DNA of 39,963 nt, from contig CAMJKI010000013.1 in the NCBI GenBank assembly GCA_946406355.1, positions 1 to 39,963 on the forward strand, written 5' to 3'. Position 1 is the stretch's first letter. Each line of letters begins with the position of its first letter. The DNA is from an uncultured Bacteroidales bacterium. Lineage in GTDB: Bacteria; Bacteroidota; Bacteroidia; Bacteroidales; UBA932. The translations under genes were made by a program, and so were the position numbers. Positions 15,942 to 23,238 of the stretch are shown one piece after another. The notes under the pieces are model-generated. The model worked only from the letters and a program-made list of their open reading frames with translations, was not told the DNA's origin and did not search any database.

Positions 15942-18635
15942 CTATCGGCCGCGCATGCGGTTCACGGCATTAAACTGCCCCGGACGCACCGTATCCAGCC
16001 AGTTCTCGTTGGTGCGGGGTTTGGGCGAAGTTTCCACTGCATGAACCTTGATGTTCTGACCCTCCACCACTATTCTGTCCAGGAAGGAATCTATTTCGTT
16101 CCAGAACCATTTTAGGGGAAGCAGGGCCATAACATGGTCGCCGCCGGCATACTCGTAAAGCATATAGGGAACATCCAGCATATCAAGCTGTTGGCCGATA
16201 TATTCGGGTCCGAATCCATGCCGTCCCGGATTGTTCTCCACGTTAAATGTTACCGTGGGATCTGATGCCCCATGGAAAAAACACATGGGGCAGGGGCGCT
16301 TGTCCCAGCGGAGTTCCGTGTCGTTGTCGCCGGTCAGATACACGGCGCCGGCCATGGGCATTACGCCGGCGTAGTTGAAACCATCCGGCAGGTTTTCCTT
16401 TGCCAGGCTGTGGCCGGAGCAGATATAATATTCGGCGTTCATGCTGTTGATGGCGCCGGCGCTGCTGCCGCTGATGACTATCTTTTCCGGATCGATATTG
16501 TATTCGTCGGCGTGCTCAATGAGCCAGCTGGTGGCCGCGTAGAGGTCTTCCACGCCAATATCAATGGAATACTGGAAGGGATTGTAGCCTTCCGGAGGCG
16601 TAATGAGCGGTTTTCCGTCCCGGCCGCGGGCCGATCCCAACCGGTAGTCGATGGCCACGCAAACCCAGCCTTTTTCGCAAAGGTGGTCGTACAGGGGATT
16701 GCAGAGGGCATCTACCCTTGATCCCATGGCCCAGGCGCCGCCGAAGGAATAAATGAACACCGGACGCTTTCCCTCCGTTTTCTGGCCCTTGAACTGGTAG
16801 ATGTCCATGAGGATGGGCTTGTCGTCGCGGACAACGAACTCAATCGTTGTCTTGTCGGCCTTGGAAACTACGGCCGACGGCCACTGCGGGAAGGCTCGAC
16901 TGCTGTTAAACTTGAAGATGGCGGCGGAAACGGGGGAGATTTGAATTACGTCTCCCTTTTTAGTCTGTTTGTAGCTGCATTTCTTATAGCTGCCGCCGAT
17001 GAGTTCGGGCGCGGAGGCCTCTGTGGGGAGGGTTACGCTTGCCTGCTTGCCGGAGGGATTCAGCACCACCCAGCAGCGTTCTCCGGCTGCCGTACGGCGC
17101 TCATACACCATGGGATAGGGCTGGTCCAGCGAACTCACCAGGCGCCAGGAGGCATCGGCGCCCAGGGCGGAAACCTCTTTGCGAAGCTTCAGCAGCGTGC
17201 GCACGTAATGCAGCAGCGAGGCCGGATCGGCTTCGGCCTTTTCCACCGTCATGCGGTTGGGATCCGGGTCCTGCGGAATGTAAATCTTTTCAATGGGTGC
17301 GGTGGAGAAGCCGGCATTGGCCGTGGCGTCCCACAGCATGGGGATGCGGCAGCCGGCCCGGAAACCGGAACCGTCGGTGGAAGGCGCCGCCGGATTCTGT
17401 TTGAGGCCGATTTCGTCGCCGTAATAGATGAACGGCACGCCCGGCATGGTAAGGAAGAAAGTCATGGCCACCTTGAGCTCTTCCGCTGTGGTGCGGCCTT
17501 CCGTGCACACGCGGTTGAAGTCGTGGTTGCCGGAGGGCATGCACACATAACCATGGCCCTGGACGGCGTTGTACTGATAGGTATAAAGGTCGTACCAGGT
17601 TTTGAGCTCGCCCGTTCCAGCTTTGTCAAAATACGGTGTGGCCTGAACGGCGTTGGGGCCGAAACCGCGCCGGCCGAAGAAGAACAGCGTGGAGTAGTTG
17701 TACTGCCCGTCGTGGCAGAAGAAGTCCAGGTCGAATCCTGCCTTGGCAACGGACTGGGACGGGTTGAACCATTCGGCAATGAGCACACCTTCCGGGTACT
17801 TCGCCTCGAACCAGGGCATCAGGTCCTCGTTCCAAAGCTTAATGGTAGCCGCCTTGTCCGGGTCGTTCTTAACCAGGCTGGCTGCCATATCTACGCGGAA
17901 GCCGTCCACGCCCTTGTCCATCCAGAAGGAAATGATGTTCTTGAGCTCCCGGCGCATGGCCATCGGCCCGGGAGCATCCACCGCCTGTTCCCAGGGATGG
18001 GCCGGGTCCGGATTGGCAAAGCCGAAGTTCAGGGCCGGCTGGGTGTCGAAGAAATTCTTGATATAATAGGGGCCTCGGGGAGCGTCCGTAGCCACGAATT
18101 TGCTCAGGAGCGAGGCTCCGGCGCTGTTCCGTACGGCGTCGTCCAGCGAGCCGCCAGCACCGGGAGCTGCACCACCATCCGGCTTGAAGGAAGGCCAGAT
18201 GTAATAGTCGGAATAACGCAGATCGGCCCCCTCACGCGACTGCAGGAACCATTCGCACTGGTCGGACGAATGGCCGGCCACCAGGTCCATCACTATCTTG
18301 ATGCCGCGCGCATGCGCCTGCCGGAGCAGTTCCGCCAGGTCGGCATTGGTGCCGAAACGCGGGTCCACCCGGTAGAAGTCAATAATGTCGTAACCTCCGT
18401 CTGTCCAGCCGGAAACATACACCGGATTCAGCCATATGGCCGTTACGCCAATGGACTGGATATAGTCCAGACGGGAAATGATACCGGGAATATCGCCGAT
18501 ACCGTTGCCGTCACTGTCCTGATAGGAAGACGGGTAAATCTGGTAGAAAACGGCGTCCTTAAGCCAAGAGGGCTGAGCGGCAAAAGCGCCTGTACAAATG
18601 GCTGTAAGCCAGAGAAGGATTAGTGCTTTTTTCAT
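15942..18635 (-). CDS. GH13 alpha-amylase-family enzyme fused to an alpha/beta-hydrolase esterase
   Basis: The 897-aa protein has a signal peptide (cut near FAA, residue 20). Residues 24-575 are a GH13 domain: nucleophile Asp249 in GFRVDMA, acid/base Glu288 in LIAEWF and Asp372 in SGNHDF, with a C-terminal beta domain. Region I reads DLVAGH where most members have Asn-His, so one conserved Asn is Gly. Residues about 595-897 are an alpha/beta hydrolase of the BD-FAE/lipase type: FGGAW oxyanion region at 631-635, nucleophile Ser725 in GSSAG, acid Asp792 in GASDPTV and base His834 in GGDHVM. It may act on esterified alpha-glucan or a mixed substrate; the combination is unusual. Its -7 box lies four bases before the ATG. 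Confidence 0.88.
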   Translation of the reverse strand: MKKALILLWLTAICTGAFAAQPSWLKDAVFYQIYPSSYQDSDGNGIGDIPGIISRLDYIQSIGVTAIWLNPVYVSGWTDGGYDIIDFYRVDPRFGTNADLAELLRQAHARGIKIVMDLVAGHSSDQCEWFLQSREGADLRYSDYYIWPSFKPDGGAAPGAGGSLDDAVRNSAGASLLSKFVATDAPRGPYYIKNFFDTQPALNFGFANPDPAHPWEQAVDAPGPMAMRRELKNIISFWMDKGVDGFRVDMAASLVKNDPDKAATIKLWNEDLMPWFEAKYPEGVLIAEWFNPSQSVAKAGFDLDFFCHDGQYNYSTLFFFGRRGFGPNAVQATPYFDKAGTGELKTWYDLYTYQYNAVQGHGYVCMPSGNHDFNRVCTEGRTTAEELKVAMTFFLTMPGVPFIYYGDEIGLKQNPAAPSTDGSGFRAGCRIPMLWDATANAGFSTAPIEKIYIPQDPDPNRMTVEKAEADPASLLHYVRTLLKLRKEVSALGADASWRLVSSLDQPYPMVYERRTAAGERCWVVLNPSGKQASVTLPTEASAPELIGGSYKKCSYKQTKKGDVIQISPVSAAIFKFNSSRAFPQWPSAVVSKADKTTIEFVVRDDKPILMDIYQFKGQKTEGKRPVFIYSFGGAWAMGSRVDALCNPLYDHLCEKGWVCVAIDYRLGSARGRDGKPLITPPEGYNPFQYSIDIGVEDLYAATSWLIEHADEYNIDPEKIVISGSSAGAINSMNAEYYICSGHSLAKENLPDGFNYAGVMPMAGAVYLTGDNDTELRWDKRPCPMCFFHGASDPTVTFNVENNPGRHGFGPEYIGQQLDMLDVPYMLYEYAGGDHVMALLPLKWFWNEIDSFLDRIVVEGQNIKVHAVETSPKPRTNENWLDTVRPGQFNAVNRMRGR

Positions 18636-18639
18636 ATTA

Positions 18640-18647
18640 CAAAGATA
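18640..18647 (-). promoter_or_regulatory. -7 box of the GH13-esterase gene; leaderless
   Basis: The minus strand reads TATCTTTG, four bases before the ATG at 18635, so the mRNA should have almost no leader. A divergent plus-strand -7 box starts only 13 bp away. Confidence 0.6.
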
Positions 18648-18660
18648 ATCAAATAATCCC

Positions 18661-18668
18661 TATATTTG
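18661..18668 (+). promoter_or_regulatory. -7 box of the dihydropyrimidine-dehydrogenase-like gene
   Basis: TATATTTG matches the consensus. It lies 41 bp before the ATG at 18710 and is back to back with the minus-strand box at 18640-18647. Confidence 0.55.
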
Positions 18669-18672
18669 TAGT

Positions 18673-18699
18673 ATGAACGTAATCCACGAAAACCAATAA
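18673..18699 (+). other. Possible eight-codon upstream ORF
   Basis: An ATG four bases after the -7 box opens a frame for MNVIHENQ and a TAA, ending ten bases before the real start at 18710. With the leaderless starts seen elsewhere here it could be translated. It has no recognisable attenuation pattern and may be chance. Confidence 0.2.
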
Positions 18700-18709
18700 T
18701 TAATACACT

Positions 18710-20158
18710 ATGCATATCCAAGAAGAAGCCGCCCGCTGCCTTTTGTGCAACAATGCACCCTGCAGCAAAGCCTGTAAGAACGGAGACCCGGCCCGTGCCA
18801 TCCGTGCCGTCCGTTTTGGTAATGAAGCCTTTGCCGGGCAATGGATAGCCCGGGCCGATGAAGCTGAATTGGAAGCCGCCGAAAAGGCCTGCATCCATTA
18901 CGACCGTCCCATCCGTATCCGGGAAATGGCCAAGGTGCTTTCCGCCATGCCCATCCCCAGTCAGAAATCTCTGCCCTCTCTGGAAATAGACTTCTGCGGT
19001 ATTCACTGCGAGAATCCTTTCTTCCTGGCTTCATCGGCCGTGTGCACCAACTATGATATGGTTTCGCGGGCGTTTGATGCCGGATGGGGAGGTGTTTTCT
19101 ACAAGACTATCTGCATGCAGGAAATCCGGGAGGTGTCGCCGCGCTTCGATGCTGTCCGCAACGACGCCAACAGCAGTTTTATCGGCTTCCGCAACATGGA
19201 ACAGCTGAGCGAAAATCCCGTGGAAGTGGACTTTGACATCCTCAGGCGCCTAAAGCAGAACTATCCCGGCAAGGTGGTCATTGCCTCCATCATGGGGCAG
19301 CAGGAAGAGGATTGGATCCAGTTGGCCCAAATGGCCGAAGAAGCAGGCTGCGACGCGGTGGAACTGAACTTCTCCTGCCCGCAGATGCGCCTGACCGGCA
19401 TGGGCTCCGATGTGGGACAGGATGCCGAACTGGTAACCTTTTTCACCGCCTGTGTCAAGCGCAGCATAAAGATTCCCGTTATTCCCAAGATGACGCCCAA
19501 CATTACCCATATCTCCGAACCGGCCATGGGCGCTGTGTTGGGCGGGGCCGATGCCATTTCGGCCATCAACACCATCAAGAGCGTTACGCTGGGTGAAGGC
19601 TCCGAAGTGAACGGCTGCCAGACCGGCTCCGGCTATTCCGGCAAGGCCGTCAAGCCCATCGCCCTGCGGCATATCCTGGCCATGGTCAAGAACCCCATCA
19701 TCAGCCACAAAGAGCTTAGTGGCGTGGGCGGCATTGAGACTTGGCGCGATGCTCTGGAATTCATCCAGCTGGGCTGCCGAAACGTGCAGGTATGCACCTC
19801 AGTAATGCAGTACGGCTACCGCATCATAGACGACTTGATTCTTGGCCTGCAGAACTACATGGCCGAACGCGGAATCTCCAACCTGGCCGATCTGGTAGGC
19901 GAACTCCTGCCCAAATTCTACTTGCCGCACGACCTGGACCGCGACACCGTTGTTTATCCTAAGATGGACCGCGAGAAGTGTATCGGCTGCGGCCGTTGCT
20001 ACACTTCCTGCATGGACGGCGGCCACCAGGCCATTTCCTTCGGCGAAGACCGCCAGCCCAAAATCAATGGCGCCAAATGCGTCGGCTGCCTCCTTTGCCG
20101 CCTGGTTTGCCCCACCGGCGCCATCACCCCCGCCAAGCGAATCTCCAAAAAATCATAA
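18710..20158 (+). CDS. Dihydropyrimidine dehydrogenase (PreA)-like iron-sulfur flavoprotein
   Basis: The 482-aa protein combines three parts. Residues 1-75 carry a cysteine cluster (Cys10, 13, 18, 22 in CLLCNNAPCSKAC) like the N-terminal Fe-S domain of mammalian DPD and GltD-type proteins. Residues 92-400 are a dihydroorotate/dihydropyrimidine dehydrogenase FMN barrel (NPFFLASSAVC, VELNFSCPQM, GMGSDVGQD, GVGGIETW). Residues 418-475 hold two [4Fe-4S] motifs: CIGCGRCYTSCMDGGHQAI, with the Cys-Met-Asp-Gly ending of the DPD family, and CVGCLLCRLVCP. It should reduce uracil/thymine or a related substrate in the cytoplasm. The FAD/NADPH domains that sit between the first two parts in full DPD are absent, so another electron donor is implied. 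The usual catalytic cysteine position appears to be Ser in GMGSDVG (alignment by eye). Confidence 0.85.
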   Translation: MHIQEEAARCLLCNNAPCSKACKNGDPARAIRAVRFGNEAFAGQWIARADEAELEAAEKACIHYDRPIRIREMAKVLSAMPIPSQKSLPSLEIDFCGIHCENPFFLASSAVCTNYDMVSRAFDAGWGGVFYKTICMQEIREVSPRFDAVRNDANSSFIGFRNMEQLSENPVEVDFDILRRLKQNYPGKVVIASIMGQQEEDWIQLAQMAEEAGCDAVELNFSCPQMRLTGMGSDVGQDAELVTFFTACVKRSIKIPVIPKMTPNITHISEPAMGAVLGGADAISAINTIKSVTLGEGSEVNGCQTGSGYSGKAVKPIALRHILAMVKNPIISHKELSGVGGIETWRDALEFIQLGCRNVQVCTSVMQYGYRIIDDLILGLQNYMAERGISNLADLVGELLPKFYLPHDLDRDTVVYPKMDREKCIGCGRCYTSCMDGGHQAISFGEDRQPKINGAKCVGCLLCRLVCPTGAITPAKRISKKS

Positions 20159-20195
20159 CCATCCTGCGCCAATAGCTGCTATTCTCACTGATTGT

Positions 20196-21776
20196 ATGAT
20201 AAAAAGGTCTGTTCTTCTGCTTGCCGCCATTCTGGTTTCTTTCGGGCTGGGCGCGCAAGTGTACAATGATGGTCTCCAGCGCAGCACCCCGGAGGCGGAA
20301 GGTATCCGTTCGGAGGCTGTTGCCGATTGGTTCCGAGCCCTGGAAGAGGGCGGATACGAGGTGCACGGCCTCATGCTGTTAAGGCACGACAAAGTGGTGG
20401 CCGAGCACTGGTGGGCGCCCTACGGCCCGCAGTACCCGCACGCCATGTATTCCGCCACAAAAACCTTCACGGGTGCCGCGGTGGGCTTTGCCGTGCAGGA
20501 AGGCCTGCTGAAGGTGAGTGACAAAGTGTCCTCCTTCTTCCCGGACCTGATGCCGGAGAAAACGGCTCCGGAATTGGAGCGTCTTACGGTGGAGCACCTG
20601 CTCACCATGTCGGCCGGACATGCCCGCACCCAGTATCCGGGCTCCGGCGACGACCAGGTACGTTCGTTCCTGGCCATGGACTATGCCCACGAGCCGGGCA
20701 CTTCGTTCGCCTACAACATCACCTGTTCGCACATGCTTTCCCAAATCATCACCAGGGTTACCGGGCTTACGCTTTACGAGTACCTGAAGCCGCGGCTGCT
20801 GGATCAGCTGGGTATCCGCGACGTGGTGTGGGAAATGGACCTGGACGGGCGTAATATGGGTAACGGAGGCATGCACAGCAAAACTTCCGACCTGGCCAAG
20901 TTCGGCATTTTCCTCAAAAACAAGGGTGTATGGCAGGGCAGGCAGCTGCTGAACCGGGAATGGGTAGAGGCCATGACAACTCCGCACATCTTCCAGCGTC
21001 CGGAACTTTCGGCCGAAGAGAACGAAAAGGACGACGCCGGGCAGGGATACGGCTATCAGCTGTGGATGGGGCGTCATAATTCCTGGCGCGCCATCGGCGG
21101 GCAAAACCAGCTGATTATGGTAATCCCGGAGTACGATGTAGTGGTGGCTTCGAATGGCCAAATCGGTGACGAGGCTGGGTTTAACCAATTGATTTATAAT
21201 TTGCTGGACGGAATGAGCGACAAGAAGCTCAAACCCAACAAGGGCTTCGACCTGCAGGCGGCCATCGGCGGTTATGAGCTTAAGCATCCTTTCCCGGAGC
21301 CGTCGGCTGCGCCGGTGGAACGTTCCCGTACCCTGCGCTACCGCATGCATCAGAACGCCTATGGCCTTACGGGCATAGCCTTCCGCTTTGATGCCGAGGG
21401 GAATATGTACCTTACGCTGGAAACGGGAGAGTCTATCCACAACCTTCCCTTCGGCCTGGACAGCTGGAAGATGGGCAGCACTGACCGCTCACTGCTGTTT
21501 GGCGGAACGGTATATGCCAACACCATGAACACCACGCCCATGACCACGGCGGGCTGGTGCACCTGGACCGGGGCCGATGAACTGGGCGCCTATTACCTGT
21601 CGCTGTTCAACAACGGCTGCCAGGAGCGCTTCCGTTTCAATTTCTCGGCCGACCGGGACGACCTTACCATTACGGTGGTAGCTCCTCAACCCCGCCGTTT
21701 CCAGGGAAATCCCGCACCGGCACCCGCCACGCGCGATATAATACTCACGGCTTCCCGGATAAAAACCACTTATTGA
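20196..21776 (+). CDS. Secreted serine hydrolase, beta-lactamase class C-like fold
   Basis: The ATG at 20196 gives 526 aa with a signal peptide (cut near GLGA, residue 20). The catalytic domain covers about residues 25-400: SxxK motif SATK with Ser86/Lys89, Tyr173-Asn174 in FAYNITCSHML at the second motif, and a GYGYQLWMG segment before the late active-site region. A C-terminal beta-rich domain of about 110 residues follows. Family members include esterases, D-amino acid peptidases and true beta-lactamases; the lack of a close KTG motif favours an esterase or peptidase. It follows the upstream gene by 37 bp and may be cotranscribed. Confidence 0.85.
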   Translation: MIKRSVLLLAAILVSFGLGAQVYNDGLQRSTPEAEGIRSEAVADWFRALEEGGYEVHGLMLLRHDKVVAEHWWAPYGPQYPHAMYSATKTFTGAAVGFAVQEGLLKVSDKVSSFFPDLMPEKTAPELERLTVEHLLTMSAGHARTQYPGSGDDQVRSFLAMDYAHEPGTSFAYNITCSHMLSQIITRVTGLTLYEYLKPRLLDQLGIRDVVWEMDLDGRNMGNGGMHSKTSDLAKFGIFLKNKGVWQGRQLLNREWVEAMTTPHIFQRPELSAEENEKDDAGQGYGYQLWMGRHNSWRAIGGQNQLIMVIPEYDVVVASNGQIGDEAGFNQLIYNLLDGMSDKKLKPNKGFDLQAAIGGYELKHPFPEPSAAPVERSRTLRYRMHQNAYGLTGIAFRFDAEGNMYLTLETGESIHNLPFGLDSWKMGSTDRSLLFGGTVYANTMNTTPMTTAGWCTWTGADELGAYYLSLFNNGCQERFRFNFSADRDDLTITVVAPQPRRFQGNPAPAPATRDIILTASRIKTTY

Positions 21777-21809
21777 AGACAATTTCAACGGAAGGCCTGT
21801 GTTTCCGCT

Positions 21810-21989
21810 CTGGGCGCAGATGAAGTTGAGGCCAAAGGCCGATTTGGAGGGGGTATGGGGGATGCTTCCCCCAATTTGTCGAAGCCCTTGGGCACCAATC
21901 TGGGCGCAGATGAAGTTGAGGCCAAAGGCCGATTTGGAGGGGGTATGGGGGATGCTTCCCCCAATTTGTCGAAGACCTTGGGCACCAAA
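21810..21989. repeat. Tandem duplication, two 90-bp units
   Basis: Two copies with an exact 90-bp period (21810-21899 and 21900-21989) begin CTGGGCGCAGATG; the only internal difference noticed is C at 21885 against A at 21975, apart from the last bases. Each unit has a hairpin GGGGGATGCTTCCCCC and a GGCCAAAGGCC palindrome. The second unit runs straight into the tRNA terminator. No coding function is supported. Confidence 0.85.
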
Positions 21990-22016
21990 AAGGCATCGCT
22001 TCGGCGATGCCTTTTT
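21987..22016 (-). terminator. Terminator of the tRNA-Leu gene
   Basis: AAAAAGGCATCGC and GCGATGCCTTTTT form a perfect 13-bp stem around a TTCG tetraloop, with the T run inside the stem on either strand. It starts four bases after the tRNA 3' end on the minus strand and may also end read-through from the plus-strand hydrolase gene. Confidence 0.88.
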
Positions 22017-22019
22017 GTG

Positions 22020-22103
22020 TGCCCAGAGCGGGAATCGAACCCGCACGATATTGCTATCACAGGATTTTGAGTCCAGCGCGTCTACCAATTCCGCCATCCG
22101 GGC
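22020..22103 (-). tRNA. tRNA-Leu (anticodon CAA)
   Basis: The minus strand folds as an 84-nt class II tRNA: acceptor GCCCGGA with TCTGGGC and discriminator A, D-arm with GGTAGAC, anticodon loop CTCAAAA (CAA, reads UUG), a long variable arm, and T-arm GCGGGTTCGATTCCCGC. CCA is not encoded. One mismatch is seen in the anticodon stem. Confidence 0.93.
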
Positions 22104-22129
22104 AGGGGCGTCTTTTAGCGACGGGATTG

Positions 22130-22161
22130 CAAATTTAGGTCAAAATCGGGGAACTGCCAAA
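22130..22161 (-). promoter_or_regulatory. Promoter of the tRNA-Leu gene
   Basis: On the minus strand TTTG (22161-22158), a 20-bp spacer and TAAATTTG (22137-22130) match the Bacteroidetes consensus. The tRNA begins 26 bp downstream. Confidence 0.75.
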
Positions 22162-22170
22162 TTTTTCAGT

Positions 22171-22178
22171 TATCTTTG
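22171..22178 (+). promoter_or_regulatory. -7 box before aroB; leaderless start of the long gene run
   Basis: TATCTTTG lies six bases before the aroB ATG at 22185. It is divergent from the tRNA promoter. No clear -33 box is seen. Confidence 0.6.
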
Positions 22179-22184
22179 TAGTCT

Positions 22185-23174
22185 ATGATTAAGGAACTGA
22201 AGCAGATTGCCGGCATTGCCCGCTGGCTGGAACAGGAACCGGAACTGGTAGTAGTGTACGACGAAAATGTGGCCTGGGTGGCCACCGAAGTGCTAAAAGC
22301 TTTGCCTCAGGCAAAAACCTCCATAGCGCTGGAAACTTCCGAGGAGCTTAAAACCATGGATACGGTGCTGGCGCTGGAGCGTCGGCTGCTGGAGGCCGGG
22401 CTGTCCCGCGGTGCCATGCTGCTGGCCATCGGCGGCGGCATCACCACAGACCTTACCGGCTTTGCCGCCAGTATGTACAAGCGCGGCATCCGCTATGCCA
22501 ACTTCCCCACAACGCTTCTTGCGCAGGTGGACGCTGCTATCGGCGGAAAAACCGGCGTGAACCTGGACGGTTACAAGAACATGCTGGGCGCTTTCCGCAT
22601 GCCGGAGTACACCTTCCTTTGTGCCGATGTCCTGCGCACCCTTTCCCCCCGGGCTTTCCGCTGCGGGGTGGCCGAACTGCTCAAAACCTTCCTCCTGGCC
22701 GATGCCACCGCGTATGAATCGGCCGTCCGCCTCCTTTCGGGGGCAAAAACGGCCCAAAACGCCCCCGAATTGCAGCAACTCATTCTTCGGGCGGCGGAAA
22801 TCAAGGCCGGCATTGTGGAGCGGGACCCGGAGGAGCACGGCGAACGCGCCAAGCTTAACCTGGGCCACACCTTCGGTCACGCCATCGAGCACGAGGCCCA
22901 TAAGCGCGGCGAAGATATCCAGCACGGCGAGGCGGTGGCCATCGGCATTATCCTGGCAGCGGAAATGAGCGACCGGGAAGGCCTGTCAAAGAGCCTTGCA
23001 CCGCGCCTGAAGGCCGATTTCGCCGCGGCAGGCCTCCCCACAGAGTGCCCCTACCCGCTGGAAACCCTCCGCGAGGCCATGACCAAAGACAAAAAGGCCA
23101 CCGTGGGCAAGATCCGCTTCATCCTGCCGAAAGAAATCGGCAGCGTGTGCGAATGGGAAGTTATTAATAATTAG
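22185..23174 (+). CDS. aroB: 3-dehydroquinate synthase
   Basis: The 329-aa protein converts DAHP to 3-dehydroquinate, the second shikimate-pathway step, in the cytoplasm. The NAD-binding glycine motif AIGGGITTDLTGFAAS is at 81-96, and the substrate-region motif FPTTLLAQVDAAIGGKTGVNL starts at 107. Metal ligands fit Glu164 (VAELLKT), the GHTFGH histidines at 228/232 and His248 (HGEAVAIG). It is slightly shorter than the usual 345-360 residues. It is the first gene of a co-directional run, 64 bp before the aroD-aroA fusion; a hairpin repeat fills the gap. Confidence 0.95.
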   Translation: MIKELKQIAGIARWLEQEPELVVVYDENVAWVATEVLKALPQAKTSIALETSEELKTMDTVLALERRLLEAGLSRGAMLLAIGGGITTDLTGFAASMYKRGIRYANFPTTLLAQVDAAIGGKTGVNLDGYKNMLGAFRMPEYTFLCADVLRTLSPRAFRCGVAELLKTFLLADATAYESAVRLLSGAKTAQNAPELQQLILRAAEIKAGIVERDPEEHGERAKLNLGHTFGHAIEHEAHKRGEDIQHGEAVAIGIILAAEMSDREGLSKSLAPRLKADFAAAGLPTECPYPLETLREAMTKDKKATVGKIRFILPKEIGSVCEWEVINN

Positions 23175-23218
23175 CAACTTAACGATTCCTCCCTGTGTCG
23201 GGAGTCACAGGGAGAAAA
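23173..23218. repeat. Intergenic hairpin repeat, copy 1
   Basis: The element begins AGCAACTTAACG, overlapping the aroB stop, and contains CTCCCTGTG (23189-23197) paired with CACAGGGAG (23206-23214), then AAAA. A second copy at 31781-31826 matches at about 42 of 46 positions. There is no T run after the stem on either strand, so a classical terminator is unlikely. Confidence 0.8.
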
Positions 23219-23238
23219 GCGTAACAACGTAATACAGA

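Noticed and set aside
21489..22097. Minus-strand frame beginning MAELVDALDSKSC
   Set aside because: It translates the tRNA-Leu, its terminator and the 90-bp repeats. This is a well-known false protein from tRNA-Leu sequences.
21810..22103. Integrative element attachment site at tRNA-Leu
   Set aside because: The matching tRNA end is inverted, not direct, and no integrase or phage gene lies nearby.
23189..23214. Classical terminator at the repeat hairpin
   Set aside because: The stem is good, but no T run follows on either strand and the operon appears to continue.
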